Shown here: positions 42,335-51,439 of the stretch, one piece after another
Layout: the number at the start of each line of letters is the position of its first letter
Position numbering within the stretch: position 1 is the stretch's first letter
Origin: an uncultured Mediterranea sp.
Lineage (GTDB): Bacteria > Bacteroidota > Bacteroidia > Bacteroidales > Bacteroidaceae
DNA: 51,439 nucleotides
Reading direction: 5' to 3'
Assembly (NCBI RefSeq): GCF_902493215.1
Contig: NZ_CABUOL010000021.1
Coordinates: 1 to 51,439, forward strand
Position numbers and translations under genes: made by a program
The notes under the pieces: generated by a model
Told to the model about the DNA's origin: nothing
The model's input: the letters and a program-made list of their open reading frames with translations, nothing else
Database searches by the model: none

Positions 42335-44002
42335 TTAGGATCCCAACAGGAACATCAGCAGCACTTGGGCGATAATCACCCGAATGAACATGCAAAGCGG
42401 ATACACGGTAGCGTATGATACCGATGGATTGTCACCGGGAATCGTATCGTTGGCATAATTCAATGCCATCGGATTGGCCATACTGCCGCAAAGCATTCCG
42501 GTTACAGAACCGAAATCCACCTTCATCCATTTAAAGGCGACCACACCCATTATCAGAACGGGGACCAGCGTCAGTACAAACCCTACTCCAATCCATAAAA
42601 GTCCTTCGGGACGAAAAACGGTCTCAAAGAAATGAGCGCCGGCATCCAGGCCCAAACAGGCCAGATACAAAGACAGTCCCAAAGCACGAAGCATCAGATT
42701 GGCACTACGGGTGGTATAAGTCACCATGTGCAGCCGTGGGCCGAAAGTTCCTATCAGAATGCCCACCACGATAGGGCCACCTGCCAGTCCAAGCTTTACG
42801 GGCTGACTGATTCCGGGAAATGATATCGGAATGGATCCCAAAACAAGTCCTAAAATGATGCCGATAAATACAGCAACCAGATTGGGTTCCTTCAGACTTT
42901 TAATAGCGTTACCCAATACTTTTTCCACATTATGCACCGCCGCAGCTTCACCGACAATGGTCAGACGGTCGCCCAATTGCAATGTGAGCCCGGCCGTAGC
43001 CAGTAACTGTACACCGCTACGATACACACGTGTGATATTGATTCCATAATGGTTACGCAAATGGAGGGCTCCCAATTTCTTACCGTTCAGTTCGGGGCGG
43101 GTTACCACAATTCGTTGGGATATCAGTTTGCTGTCAATGGCATCCCAGTCGATATCCTCCTTATTCCAGTCCGTATGCTCCTGTTCGCCGAAGAGCACCG
43201 TCATGGCAGCCGCATCCTTTTCCGAAGTAATGACCAGCAGACGGTCACCTTCTTTCACAATCTTATCCGAAGTCGGAATGGTTACCTTACCGTCGCGCCA
43301 GAGGCGGGAAATCACAAACTTGGCATAACTCAGATCGGCTATTTCCTTCACGCTTTTGTTAAAAATACCCGGATTATGCACTTGGAAAGCACCTATATAA
43401 GTTTTGTTCTCACCTTCCTTTTCCTGTACTTCCAGATCTTTGTCAGTTACCATCGACTTACGCAGGACAAGAATGGCCAGAATAACACCGACCACCCCCA
43501 ACGGATAGGTTACCGCACAACCCAAAGCCGGTGTACTGGTTTCCATACCCAACTGCTTCAAAGTCTGCTGAGCTGCACCCAAGGCCGGAGTATTGGTGGT
43601 GGCTCCACACAGAATACCCACCATATCAGGTAACGATATGCCAGTAAGGAAACTACCCAATACAGCCATCAGTGTACCTATCAATACGACTCCCAAAGCC
43701 AACATGTTCAACCGGACTCCTCCCTGACGGAAAGAACTGAAAAAACCCGGACCAACCTGAAGCCCCAAAGCATATACAAATATCACAAGTCCGAAACTCT
43801 CCGCATAATTCAACATCTGAGGATCAATTGAAAGCCCCAAATGACCAGCCAGAATACCGGCAAAGAAAACAAAAGTTACCCCCAAGGAAATTCCCCAAAA
43901 ACGGACTTTCCCCAGTCCGAGGCCGATTGCGGAAATCAGCGAGAGGACAACAACCGCCTGCAAAGCGGAATGTTCTACAAACAAACTATATAACCAGTCC
44001 AA
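42335..44002 (-). CDS. AspT/YidE-type transporter with two TrkA_C domains
   Basis: This 555-residue membrane protein has two repeated hydrophobic halves of the aspartate:alanine-exchanger duplication type. Each carries the conserved GILCGATTNTPALGAAQQTL / GMLCGSMANPMALNYAND segment. Between the halves lie two regulatory TrkA_C domains (about 205-360, with FVISRLWRDGKVTIPTSDKIVKEGDRLLVI). This is the YidE/YbjL group of putative transporters, whose substrate is mostly unknown. It has its own exact promoter upstream and is followed by fbp. Confidence 0.9.
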   Translation of the reverse strand: MDWLYSLFVEHSALQAVVVLSLISAIGLGLGKVRFWGISLGVTFVFFAGILAGHLGLSIDPQMLNYAESFGLVIFVYALGLQVGPGFFSSFRQGGVRLNMLALGVVLIGTLMAVLGSFLTGISLPDMVGILCGATTNTPALGAAQQTLKQLGMETSTPALGCAVTYPLGVVGVILAILVLRKSMVTDKDLEVQEKEGENKTYIGAFQVHNPGIFNKSVKEIADLSYAKFVISRLWRDGKVTIPTSDKIVKEGDRLLVITSEKDAAAMTVLFGEQEHTDWNKEDIDWDAIDSKLISQRIVVTRPELNGKKLGALHLRNHYGINITRVYRSGVQLLATAGLTLQLGDRLTIVGEAAAVHNVEKVLGNAIKSLKEPNLVAVFIGIILGLVLGSIPISFPGISQPVKLGLAGGPIVVGILIGTFGPRLHMVTYTTRSANLMLRALGLSLYLACLGLDAGAHFFETVFRPEGLLWIGVGFVLTLVPVLIMGVVAFKWMKVDFGSVTGMLCGSMANPMALNYANDTIPGDNPSVSYATVYPLCMFIRVIIAQVLLMFLLGS

Positions 44003-44029
44003 AAGATATCACATTTACGTTTTACTCTG

Positions 44030-44037
44030 CAAAGATA
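44030..44037 (-). promoter_or_regulatory. TATCTTTG promoter of the transporter-fbp unit
   Basis: An exact TAnnTTTG element on the - strand, 27 bp before the transporter start. Confidence 0.6.
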
Positions 44038-44114
44038 GGAACTATCCTTGGAGAGGGAAAATAAAAGCATAAAAAAAGCAACTGCAGTTTACCGATGCAG
44101 TTGCTTCACTTTTG

Positions 44115-44187
44115 TACACCCTCAGGGATTCGAACCCTGGACCCACTGATTAAGAGTCAGTTGCTCTACCAACTGAGCTAAGAGTGC
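44115..44187 (-). tRNA. tRNA-Lys (anticodon CTT)
   Basis: Read on the - strand it folds as a 73-nt cloverleaf: acceptor GCACTCT/AGGGTGT, D-loop AGCTCAGTTGGTAGAGC, anticodon loop CTCTTAA, and T-loop GGTTCGAATCC. The 3' CCA is not encoded. Confidence 0.95.
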
Positions 44188-44196
44188 ATTCAATTG

Positions 44197-44268
44197 TAGT
44201 GGATACGAGAATCGAACTCGTGTTCCATGCGTGAGAGGCATGTGTCCTAGCCGCTAGACGAATCCACC
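44197..44268 (-). tRNA. tRNA-Glu (anticodon CTC)
   Basis: A 72-nt cloverleaf on the - strand, with acceptor GGTGGAT/ATCCACT, anticodon loop CTCTCAC and T-loop AGTTCGATTCT. It lies 9 bp from the tRNA-Lys gene, so the three tRNAs are probably one transcript. Confidence 0.93.
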
Positions 44269-44290
44269 GACATATTTGAAAAAAGCGGTG

Positions 44291-44377
44291 CGGAAGCTGG
44301 GGGATTCGAACCCCCGGTACGGTAACCCGTACGGCAGTTTAGCAAACTGCTGGTTTCAGCCACTCACCCAAACTTCC
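44291..44377 (-). tRNA. tRNA-Ser (anticodon GCT)
   Basis: An 87-nt class II tRNA on the - strand with a long variable arm (CCGTACGGGTTACCGTACC), acceptor GGAAGTT/AGCTTCC, anticodon loop TTGCTAA, and T-loop GGTTCGAATCC. It is first in the tRNA-Ser, Glu, Lys order. Confidence 0.95.
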
Positions 44378-44545
44378 TTAGTGACCAGCATTTTTTCAAA
44401 TGCGCTGCAAAGGTAGACAAAGTTTTGGACTGTGCAAAGCTTTACGGCATATTTTTTTCATTGTTTTTTCATACAAAATCATAATCTTCTAACTTTCAAA
44501 CCTATAAAGCGAACGACGAATAAACCAAAAACCCATGTTTTTTGT

Positions 44546-44553
44546 TATCTTTG
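44546..44553 (+). promoter_or_regulatory. TATCTTTG promoter of the Crp-like gene
   Basis: An exact TAnnTTTG element, 18 bp before a GTG and 39 bp before the ATG at 44593. Confidence 0.55.
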
Positions 44554-44592
44554 CAGGCCTAAATTAAAAACGTGAAGAAAAACAAGCAAGAT

Positions 44593-45177
44593 ATGGACAC
44601 TTTATTAAAAGAAACCGTCAACCTGGCTGTCAACTCCCGATACCCGGGTATGAACCTTGAAGGCAGAAAACAAATAGAGAATATTCTCGTCCGCAAGGAT
44701 TTCTCCAAAGGAGAACTCCTCGTTGCCGAAGGACAGATCAGCCAAAACATTGTTCTGGTAGGAAAAGGTATGATACGCCAATTCTATTATAAGAATGGGA
44801 AAGACGTAACCGAACACTTTTCCTATGAAGGCTGCATCGCCATGTGTATCGAGAGCCTGCTGAAACAGGAGCCTACCCGACTGATGATGGAAGCTCTTGA
44901 AGACGGAACCATCTATCTGCTCAACCATCACAAACTGATGCTGCTTGCCGAAGTGTCATGGGAAGTCAACATGTTCTACCGCAAAGTACTGGAGCATTCA
45001 CTCATTACCTTGCAGGTGAAAGCCGACTCGTGGCGATTTGAGACGGCACGCGAACGCTATAACAACCTGATGCAGACACAGCCGGAAGTCATCAAGCGGG
45101 CTCCCCTCTCACACATAGCTTCCTATCTGCTGATGACTCCCGAAACATTGAGCAGGGTACGTTCAGGAGTCTTGTAG
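44593..45177 (+). CDS. Crp/Fnr family transcriptional regulator
   Basis: This 194-residue protein has a cyclic-nucleotide-binding-like beta-roll (about 25-120, with FSKGELLVAEGQISQNIVLVGKGMIRQFYYKNGKDVTEHF) and a C-terminal winged-helix end (PLSHIASYLLMTPETLSRVRSG). Such Bacteroidetes proteins usually lack the residues for cAMP binding and regulate stress or redox genes; the signal is unknown. A GTG at 44572 in the same frame is an alternative start. Its last 15 bases overlap the end of the convergent AraC gene. Confidence 0.85.
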   Translation: MDTLLKETVNLAVNSRYPGMNLEGRKQIENILVRKDFSKGELLVAEGQISQNIVLVGKGMIRQFYYKNGKDVTEHFSYEGCIAMCIESLLKQEPTRLMMEALEDGTIYLLNHHKLMLLAEVSWEVNMFYRKVLEHSLITLQVKADSWRFETARERYNNLMQTQPEVIKRAPLSHIASYLLMTPETLSRVRSGVL

Positions 45178-46059
45178 ACCGACCTGCTGTTTTCGGTATG
45201 CCTTGGGCGACATACCTGCATGTTGCTTGAAGTATTTGCCGAAGAAGGACTGGTTGGCAAAATGCAGTTCTTCAGCAATCTCCTGTATGCTTGCTTCAGA
45301 CGATTTGAGCATCACCTTGGCCTCCAGTACCACCAGACTGTCTATCCATTCACCTGCCGTACGTCCACTGACCCGCTTCACCACAGCCGACAGGTGTTTG
45401 GACGAAAGACACATCTCGCCGGCATAGAACGAGACACTGCGTTCCTGCTTGCAATGCTCGGTCACCAGACGCATGAACTGGCGGAACTGTTCTTCCTGCA
45501 GATTCTCTGGCCCTTTTACTTCCAGATTGCGCTGCAGGTAGATGCCATATATCTCATAGAACAAAGAGAGAAGAAGTCCTTGGGCCACCTCCCGACGGAA
45601 AGGATGTCCCTGCTGGCGCACCTTGCTCCGCAGGAAAGAATGGTACTGGCAAAAGGATTGCTCTTCTTCCGGAGTGATATGAATACAAGGATGGTCTTTC
45701 ACCAGCAGAAATACCGGAAACAACTTCTGCATGGTGGGTAAAATCCCGTCTACAAAATCTTTGGACACAACAATAAAAAGCCCCGAAAAGTCATCGGAAT
45801 ATCTTCCTTGCTGAATAATCTGTTCCGGCAAAATAACACCCATCATCCCCGCTTCCACCTTATATTCCTGCAGGTTGAGCCACATTGTACCCTCTCCTTT
45901 CAGACAAACGTACAGGCAAACCACACCCAGACGACTAGGATAATGGGAAAAAGGTATATCCTTGATATTGTCAAAAATGGCAAAGTCGTTGCCTATGAAG
46001 TCAATCATCGGCAAGTGCTGGATATGCGACAAGTCTATATGAGGTATCTTAGTTTCCAT
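45163..46059 (-). CDS. AraC family transcriptional regulator
   Basis: This 298-residue protein has a cupin-like N-terminal domain (about 25-110, including YVCLKGEGTMWLNLQEYKVEAGMMGVILP) and a C-terminal AraC helix-turn-helix pair (AGEMCLSSKHLSAVVKRVSG and IQEIAEELHFANQSFFGKYF), ending HAGMSPKAYRK. It starts inside the last codons of the nucleotidase-family gene (11-bp overlap), so the two form an operon. The 3' end overlaps the Crp-like gene by 15 bp in convergent orientation. Target genes are unknown. Confidence 0.88.
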   Translation of the reverse strand: METKIPHIDLSHIQHLPMIDFIGNDFAIFDNIKDIPFSHYPSRLGVVCLYVCLKGEGTMWLNLQEYKVEAGMMGVILPEQIIQQGRYSDDFSGLFIVVSKDFVDGILPTMQKLFPVFLLVKDHPCIHITPEEEQSFCQYHSFLRSKVRQQGHPFRREVAQGLLLSLFYEIYGIYLQRNLEVKGPENLQEEQFRQFMRLVTEHCKQERSVSFYAGEMCLSSKHLSAVVKRVSGRTAGEWIDSLVVLEAKVMLKSSEASIQEIAEELHFANQSFFGKYFKQHAGMSPKAYRKQQVGLQDS

Positions 46060-47794
46060 CTCCGAACAACCTTCTGTAGTCGCGTCTGGAGGCCGGTCCC
46101 GCCCAGTCTTCGGGAATAAAGCGCCATTGGTTCAGAGAACGGGGGGTAAGGGTCTGCTGCTGCTCGATGTACTGCATCAGGTAATAACGCAGGTCCTTGT
46201 CCGTAGACGAGAGGATGCGTTTCTCCAGTTCGTCCTGCGGGATGCCGGCTCCGCGGGTCAGCAGTTCGCCCCCGCCGTTGCCGCGATAGGAATTTACGGC
46301 CACCTTGTACATCTTTGCCTCATCGAAGGGAGTACCGTCGGCCATGCTCACGATGTGTACTTTCTGCCCTTCGGGTTTCGTCACATCCACCGTATAGATG
46401 ATGCCTGCCGCCGAATCGAAGTTGTAACTGGGATTCTGGAAGGCGGCACGGTCGGCAGCTCCCTCGCGGGGACGGTCGCGCAGGAGGAGGAGCGGATCGT
46501 CGGCCGAAGTCATGCAGTTGGTCCACAAGGCGTACGACATCTCGAGGGCCCCGCGGATTTCCTTACCGGAAAGGCTCATGACGTAGAGCATGTTCTCATA
46601 TTTATAAAGGTTGAACATATCACTCACGAAGATATCGCCCGCCCGTATCTCCGCGTCGAAAGACAAGGGAGCGGCCAATGATATGTCGGCCCCACTGATG
46701 GCCAGCTGGAGCTGATGGATGAAGTCCACGAAGGCCGAAGGACCGAAATAGGCCGGACGGGTGGAAATACTCTCGGTGAAACGACCTATCCGCTTGGACA
46801 CGAACTGCTCCACCGCCTTACGCTGGGGAGCAAAGTGAGCTGTAAACTCGGCATCGGGTTCGTAACCGTCCATCCGTACCAGTTCGCCGGAGACGTGCTT
46901 GCCGGTGACACGACCGTCGCGCAGCGTCAGCGTCACGTCCACGGCAGACACTATGGAGGCATTGTTGGCGGGATTGATGATGAGCACGGAGTCGCCCTCC
47001 ACATTCACCACCTTTTCGCAGGCCAGGGCATGGTCGTGGCCCATCATCACCACGTCGAAGCCGGGCACGCGGCGGGCCACGTCGGCCGAGGCGTTCTCGT
47101 TATACTTGCCGTTCATCACGTAGGCATTGCGTCCCGAGTGAAAGATACCCACCACCACGTCAGGTTTTTCCCGTTCGCGGATGACCTGCATCCAGCGGCG
47201 GGCCGTCTCCTCCATGTCGTCGAAGCACAGGCCGCGCCACAGGTTCTCCGACAACCAGGCGGGGATGGCAGGAGTTATCATGCCCAGCACGGCCACCTTC
47301 ACCCCGCCACGCTGCAGCACGACGTAAGGCTTGAAGTGTGGCTGCCCGGTAGCCACATCCACAATGTTGGCACCGAGGATGGGGAAACGGCAGTCCGACG
47401 CCCAGCGGTCGAACACCGTGCGGCCCGTCTCCACGTCGTGGTTGCCCATGTTGCCTGCGTCGTAGCCCATGAAGTTCATCATGTCGGCACACAGATGCAC
47501 GGACGTCGTGTCCATATAATTATAGTAATAGGCCGTGGGCTGCCCCTGCAGGATGTCGCCGTTGTCCAGCAGCACCAGCCGGTCGCCATACGTCCGGCGC
47601 TCCTGCCGCACGTACGAACAGACGTGCGAGAGGCTGCCCGCCGCATCGCGGTCCACAATGAAGTCGTAAGGATAATAATTGCCGTGCACGTCGCTCGTCT
47701 GCACCAGCTTCAGTTTCACTTCCTGCTGCTCCTGCGCCCACATTGGGAAGGCCAGCAGCAGGCACATCAGGAACAAGATGTTCTTTTTTCTCAT
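46049..47794 (-). CDS. Secreted 5'-nucleotidase/2',3'-cyclic phosphodiesterase-like metallophosphatase
   Basis: This 581-residue protein has a signal peptide (MCLLLAFPMWAQE). The N-terminal calcineurin-like phosphoesterase domain has TSDVHGNYYP (usually T-x-D-x-H-G), LLDNGDILQGQP, NMGNHDVETG and MMGHDHAL. A 5'-nucleotidase C-terminal domain follows (about 330-540, with ADISLAAPLSFDAEIRAGDIFVSDMFNLYKYENML, SGKEIRGALEMSY). It should release phosphate or nucleosides from nucleotides in the periplasm. It is transcribed from a TAGCTTTG element at 47828-47835 and overlaps the downstream AraC gene. Confidence 0.92.
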   Translation of the reverse strand: MRKKNILFLMCLLLAFPMWAQEQQEVKLKLVQTSDVHGNYYPYDFIVDRDAAGSLSHVCSYVRQERRTYGDRLVLLDNGDILQGQPTAYYYNYMDTTSVHLCADMMNFMGYDAGNMGNHDVETGRTVFDRWASDCRFPILGANIVDVATGQPHFKPYVVLQRGGVKVAVLGMITPAIPAWLSENLWRGLCFDDMEETARRWMQVIREREKPDVVVGIFHSGRNAYVMNGKYNENASADVARRVPGFDVVMMGHDHALACEKVVNVEGDSVLIINPANNASIVSAVDVTLTLRDGRVTGKHVSGELVRMDGYEPDAEFTAHFAPQRKAVEQFVSKRIGRFTESISTRPAYFGPSAFVDFIHQLQLAISGADISLAAPLSFDAEIRAGDIFVSDMFNLYKYENMLYVMSLSGKEIRGALEMSYALWTNCMTSADDPLLLLRDRPREGAADRAAFQNPSYNFDSAAGIIYTVDVTKPEGQKVHIVSMADGTPFDEAKMYKVAVNSYRGNGGGELLTRGAGIPQDELEKRILSSTDKDLRYYLMQYIEQQQTLTPRSLNQWRFIPEDWAGPASRRDYRRLFGDGN

Positions 47795-47827
47795 AGTTCG
47801 TTACAGTTTATAATGATACTCACAGGA

Positions 47828-47835
47828 CAAAGCTA
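47828..47835 (-). promoter_or_regulatory. TAGCTTTG promoter of the nucleotidase-AraC operon
   Basis: An exact TAnnTTTG match on the - strand, 33 bp before the start codon at 47794. Confidence 0.5.
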
Positions 47836-47873
47836 CCACGGACCTGCAAAGTAAGGTCTCCAACCTGCTGCCT

Positions 47874-47906
47874 CATGTAGGAATCATCCCGGATGATTCC
47901 TACATG
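47874..47906. repeat. Perfect 15-bp inverted repeat with 3-bp loop
   Basis: CATGTAGGAATCATC (47874-47888) and its exact complement (47892-47906) are separated by CCG. It lies between the divergent promoters of the nucleotidase and tex genes. It could be an operator or a transcript hairpin; no T run is present. The rest of 47795-48131 shows nothing else clear. Confidence 0.7.
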
Positions 47907-48131
47907 ACTTCGGCAGGAAGCATGGACAAGGCACGGAGACAGGCAAGACAAAGCCTACACTTGTCCGCCCTTCTGCACGGACCAACGGTTACGTCCTGAC
48001 GGCAAATATACGAATTTCCTTGGAAAAAACACATACTCCAACCCTCATGCCGAGGCAGAAGGAACAGCCCTTCCGACAGAGGCTTCCGACCGAAAACGCC
48101 GTTTCCGCTTGGCAGTTCAGCCCGTTTGCAC

Positions 48132-48139
48132 TATCTTTG
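48132..48139 (+). promoter_or_regulatory. TATCTTTG promoter of tex
   Basis: An exact TAnnTTTG element 30 bp before ATG 48170. It lies inside the longer frame from 48020, excluding that start. Confidence 0.65.
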
Positions 48140-48169
48140 GCCCGATTTATTCATCCAAACATCACTGAC

Positions 48170-50310
<2,141 letters not shown>

Positions 50311-50314
<4 letters not shown>

Positions 50315-51180
50315 ACCTCCTTCCTGCCGCGCCGTTCGTAATAACCGACAATGGCCAATGTCCCTACAACGAGCAGCACCGTGCAGAGCAGCGAACCTTC
50401 GAAGCCGAAACTGCCACCAGTCAGCAGATCACTACCCTTCAGGCGGAGGGTAAGCAATGTTTGGCCACAGTCCGTCCCGCTGACCTCATAACCCAGCACC
50501 GGTCCCTGCAGCCAGTTCCAGAACCAGTGCAGCACAATGGGGAAGCACAAATTACGTGTATACAGGAAAGAGGCACCCAGCAGACAGCCTGCCAGCAGAA
50601 TGTTGACAAACGGCAGAAGCGCGAAATTGGGATTGAACAGGTGCATGGCCGAAAATAGGGCCGACGACAAGAAAAGAGCCACGAAACGGTTCATACCTTC
50701 CGAAAGCATCCTGCCCAACACGAAACCACGAAGCATCACCTCTTCCGAAACGGCTACCAGCAGGAAGAGCAGCAACCATCCCAGCAGGTCACAAGGTATC
50801 CATTGGATGCCTGCCACCTCGACAGCCCCTGTCAGGAGCGACACGCCGAACCCGACGGCATACAGCACCACCGCTACACCAAGGCCCGCCAACAGGTCCT
50901 TCCCCCGCCCCTTCAGCGACAAGCCCAGCAGCGATAGGGGTAGGTTACGCCAGCGCAATATCAAGACCGCCGCACTCAGATAGCCCACCAGCATAAACAG
51001 ACTCTCACACGCATGGGAGAGCAAGCCGTCCTCCGGCATCTCTGCTGCCGCCAACTTATATCCCAAGAAGAGAAATATACCCAGAAACATCAGGATAAAT
51101 GTCCCTATCACATAAAACAGCAGAATATCCGCCACCAATCGGCCGGTCTTTCTCCATAACATTTTGTTTCCTATTTCCAT
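50311..51180 (-). CDS. CPBP family intramembrane glutamic endopeptidase
   Basis: This 289-residue protein has about seven or eight membrane segments. The CPBP (Abi/Rce1-like) motifs are SEEVMLRGFVLGRM (E-E-x-x-x-R), SALFSAMHLFNP (F-x-x-x-H) and IVLHWFWNWLQGP (H-x-x-x-N). Prokaryotic members are putative membrane proteases whose substrates are mostly unknown. It converges with tex, overlapping stops. Confidence 0.9.
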
Positions 51181-51223
51181 ACCTTATTATATATTATTGT
51201 CTAAAATCAGCTGAACACAGCCA

Positions 51224-51231
51224 CAAAAATA
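51224..51231 (-). promoter_or_regulatory. TATTTTTG promoter of the CPBP gene
   Basis: An exact TAnnTTTG element on the - strand, 43 bp before the start. The remaining 51232-51439 is AT-rich; no gene or structure could be supported there. Confidence 0.5.
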
Positions 51232-51439
51232 CAAATAAAAGGAAAAAAGATATTCATTCTCTACAAATCTTGCGATTTACAACCCCACCTATATCTCAAG
51301 CAGTCAGTTCTATTTATTTTTCTAAAATGACAAAATACAATTTATGCTTCCATCTTTTTAGTTCCAACCTTCACTCTATAAATACAATAGTTCGTTAAAA
51401 ATTCGCCAAGCCTAAGCGGCTCTGGCAGTAAATAAAATG

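Noticed and set aside
44115..44377. tRNA cluster as an integration hotspot
   Set aside because: Both sides are ordinary core genes; no integrase or duplicated tRNA 3' end is visible.
51099..51398. Open frame of 99 residues at the right edge
   Set aside because: It overlaps the start and promoter of the CPBP gene on the other strand and has AT-rich random composition.

Overview
The window looks like a chromosome segment from a gut Bacteroidales species, most likely Bacteroidaceae (Bacteroides or Phocaeicola-like). The evidence is the gene families (type V pilus fimbrillins, DUF5119, DUF4906, DUF3575, class III fructose-bisphosphatase, NodT-type efflux, a CarboxypepD_reg TonB receptor) and at least a dozen close or exact copies of the Bacteroidetes -7 promoter element TAnnTTTG, several just upstream of a start codon. 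Gene starts below were chosen partly from these promoters. There is no replication origin, rRNA or CRISPR array.

Layout. 1-535: no gene, but two 22-bp-phased repeat arrays and a hairpin. 536-2882 (- strand): nitroreductase, a solitary HpaII-endonuclease-like protein with an apparently lost catalytic lysine, and a YigZ/IMPACT protein. 2971-4095: glycerate kinase. 4101-10959: an AraC regulator divergent from a three-gene RND efflux operon (adaptor, pump, outer membrane factor). 11171-18404: voltage-gated-type ion channel with a zinc-ribbon tail, patatin-like phospholipase, NagA, OmpA-like lipoprotein, SDR, an Hsp20 with a sigma-54-type promoter, YitT-family membrane protein and a TerB/DnaJ co-chaperone-like protein.

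18589-29681 is the notable locus: a phase-variable type V pilus island. A tyrosine recombinase gene is followed by a 545-bp segment bounded by perfect 24-bp inverted repeats. Each repeat has 7-bp inverted arms around an asymmetric 7-bp core, which is the expected form of a tyrosine-recombinase crossover site. Seven co-directional genes follow: OmpA-like/DUF3575, DUF5119 lipoprotein, fimbrillin, HU-like/DUF4469 protein, second fimbrillin, FimB/Mfa2-like protein and a large DUF4906 protein. The invertible segment contains two inverted copies of a structured element whose 20-nt loops are identical while the stems differ but still pair. A second array, five 15-bp palindromes on an exact 23-bp period, lies just before the second fimbrillin and reuses the hexamer TAACGG of the recombination arms.

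29916-51439 is mostly ordinary: RluA-type pseudouridine synthase with an N-terminal extension, M48 lipoprotein protease, solitary TonB receptor, a 6-phosphogluconolactonase-like protein with an altered active-site motif, SLC1-type symporter, acyl-CoA ligase overlapping a 16-residue-repeat surface protein, class III Fbp, an AspT/YidE-type transporter, three tRNA genes (Lys, Glu, Ser), Crp-like and AraC regulators, a 5'-nucleotidase-family enzyme, Tex, and a CPBP membrane protease. All family calls come from reading motifs in the translations. No database search was run.
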